From positions 1-6,217 of the forward strand of contig DAIDOU010000068.1 in the NCBI GenBank assembly GCA_027458945.1: DNA of 6,217 nucleotides, given 5' to 3'. Within the stretch, counting starts at the first letter, position 1, and every line of letters begins with the position of its first letter. A model generated the notes under the pieces. It worked only from the letters and a program-made list of their open reading frames with translations, was not told the DNA's origin and searched no databases. The position numbers and the translations under genes were made by a program. The stretch comes from Acidobacteriota bacterium. GTDB lineage: Bacteria; Acidobacteriota; Thermoanaerobaculia; Thermoanaerobaculales; Thermoanaerobaculaceae. This document shows positions 5,929-6,217 of the stretch, piece by piece.

Positions 5929-6217
5929 GATTCCCTAAGTTCTGGCCAACCAACGGCTCGGCGTGGATGACGACCCGGCCGACGCTCGGGAGGCGCTCGC
6001 GCAGCTTCCGCTCGATCCGCTCGGTGAGGTCGTGCGCGGCCGCGATCGCGGTGTCGGGGTCGAGCGCGCAGTGGAACGAGACGACCAGCTCGCCCTCGTC
6101 GTCGCGGTGCACGGTGACGTTGTGCGGCCGGCAGCGCAGCGTCCCGTCGGCGGCGAACTCGTGCAGCGCGGCCAGCACCTGCCCCTCTTCCTCGGCGGGC
6201 GCGGGCCCGGCGATGGC
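5894..6217 (-). CDS. Cation diffusion facilitator (CDF) metal transporter, C-terminal cytoplasmic domain only (gene continues off the right edge)
   Basis: The minus-strand frame is open from the right edge (6217) to a TAG at 5896-5894, giving 107 residues with no start in the window; the internal GTG at 6178 is not the true start. About residues 14-88 fit the CDF dimerisation domain (ZT_dimer), which folds as a ferredoxin-like unit below the six-helix membrane part and helps sense metal. The motifs are CRPHNVTVH, LVVSFHCALDP, AAHDLTERIERKL and, at the end, RVVIHAEP, the hallmark H-x-E-P of these proteins. CDF carriers export divalent metals such as Zn, Fe, Co or Mn by proton exchange; the metal cannot be assigned without the membrane part. 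The Ala/Pro/Glu-rich start (AIAGPAPAEEEG) looks like a linker, so this could be a second, tandem copy of the domain. The last 18 or so residues (GQNLGNQGGSEKEEGKR) are encoded by the pyrimidine arm of the junction repeat and are unlikely to be conserved. Confidence 0.8.
   Translation of the reverse strand, partial: AIAGPAPAEEEGQVLAALHEFAADGTLRCRPHNVTVHRDDEGELVVSFHCALDPDTAIAAAHDLTERIERKLRERLPSVGRVVIHAEPLVGQNLGNQGGSEKEEGKR

Noticed and set aside
4306..5970. 554-codon plus-strand open frame overlapping apgM
   Set aside because: Arg/Ala/Gly-rich out-of-frame translation covering the end of the peptidase, all of apgM and the junction repeat. No motif is visible.

Overview
The window is a strongly GC-rich bacterial segment, with G/C-dominated third codon positions and long spurious antisense reading frames. 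Five protein genes can be supported: three complete and two cut by the window edges. The gene mix is a GT-C glycosyltransferase with a PIG-L deacetylase, a secreted M14 metallopeptidase with a C-terminal amidotransferase-like fold, an archaeal-type phosphoglycerate mutase in its bacterial form, and a CDF metal transporter. It would fit an environmental high-GC Gram-negative such as Acidobacteriota (Thermoanaerobaculia-like) or a similar lineage. That placement is an inference from gene style only; no marker gene is present.

Layout. On the minus strand, positions 1810 down to 1 carry a two-gene operon: a membrane glycosyltransferase (128-1810) followed, through a 4-base GTGA start/stop overlap, by the first 43 codons of a PIG-L/LmbE-type deacetylase (131 down to 1). 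A 139-base divergent spacer (1811-1949) holds a plausible extended -10 promoter and ribosome binding site for the minus-strand operon. On the plus strand follow the M14 peptidase (1950-4565) and, 35 bases later, the ApgM-type phosphoglycerate mutase (4601-5812), probably co-transcribed. Two GC-rich hairpins sit at their junction. A purine-rich then pyrimidine-rich inverted repeat (about 5831-5928) lies at the convergent junction. From the right edge, a minus-strand gene runs into it; this gene encodes the C-terminal cytoplasmic domain of a cation diffusion facilitator (5894 to beyond 6217).

How the genes may work together. The glycosyltransferase and the deacetylase are translationally coupled and probably act in one envelope-glycan or glycolipid pathway: polyprenyl-linked sugar transfer plus removal of an N-acetyl group. 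The peptidase is exported and degrades peptides. The mutase is a glycolytic/gluconeogenic enzyme. I see no functional link between the peptidase and the mutase beyond shared transcription. I found no phage, transposon, CRISPR, RNA gene or defence system. The window reads as ordinary chromosomal DNA, and its most unusual parts are the two intergenic structures.
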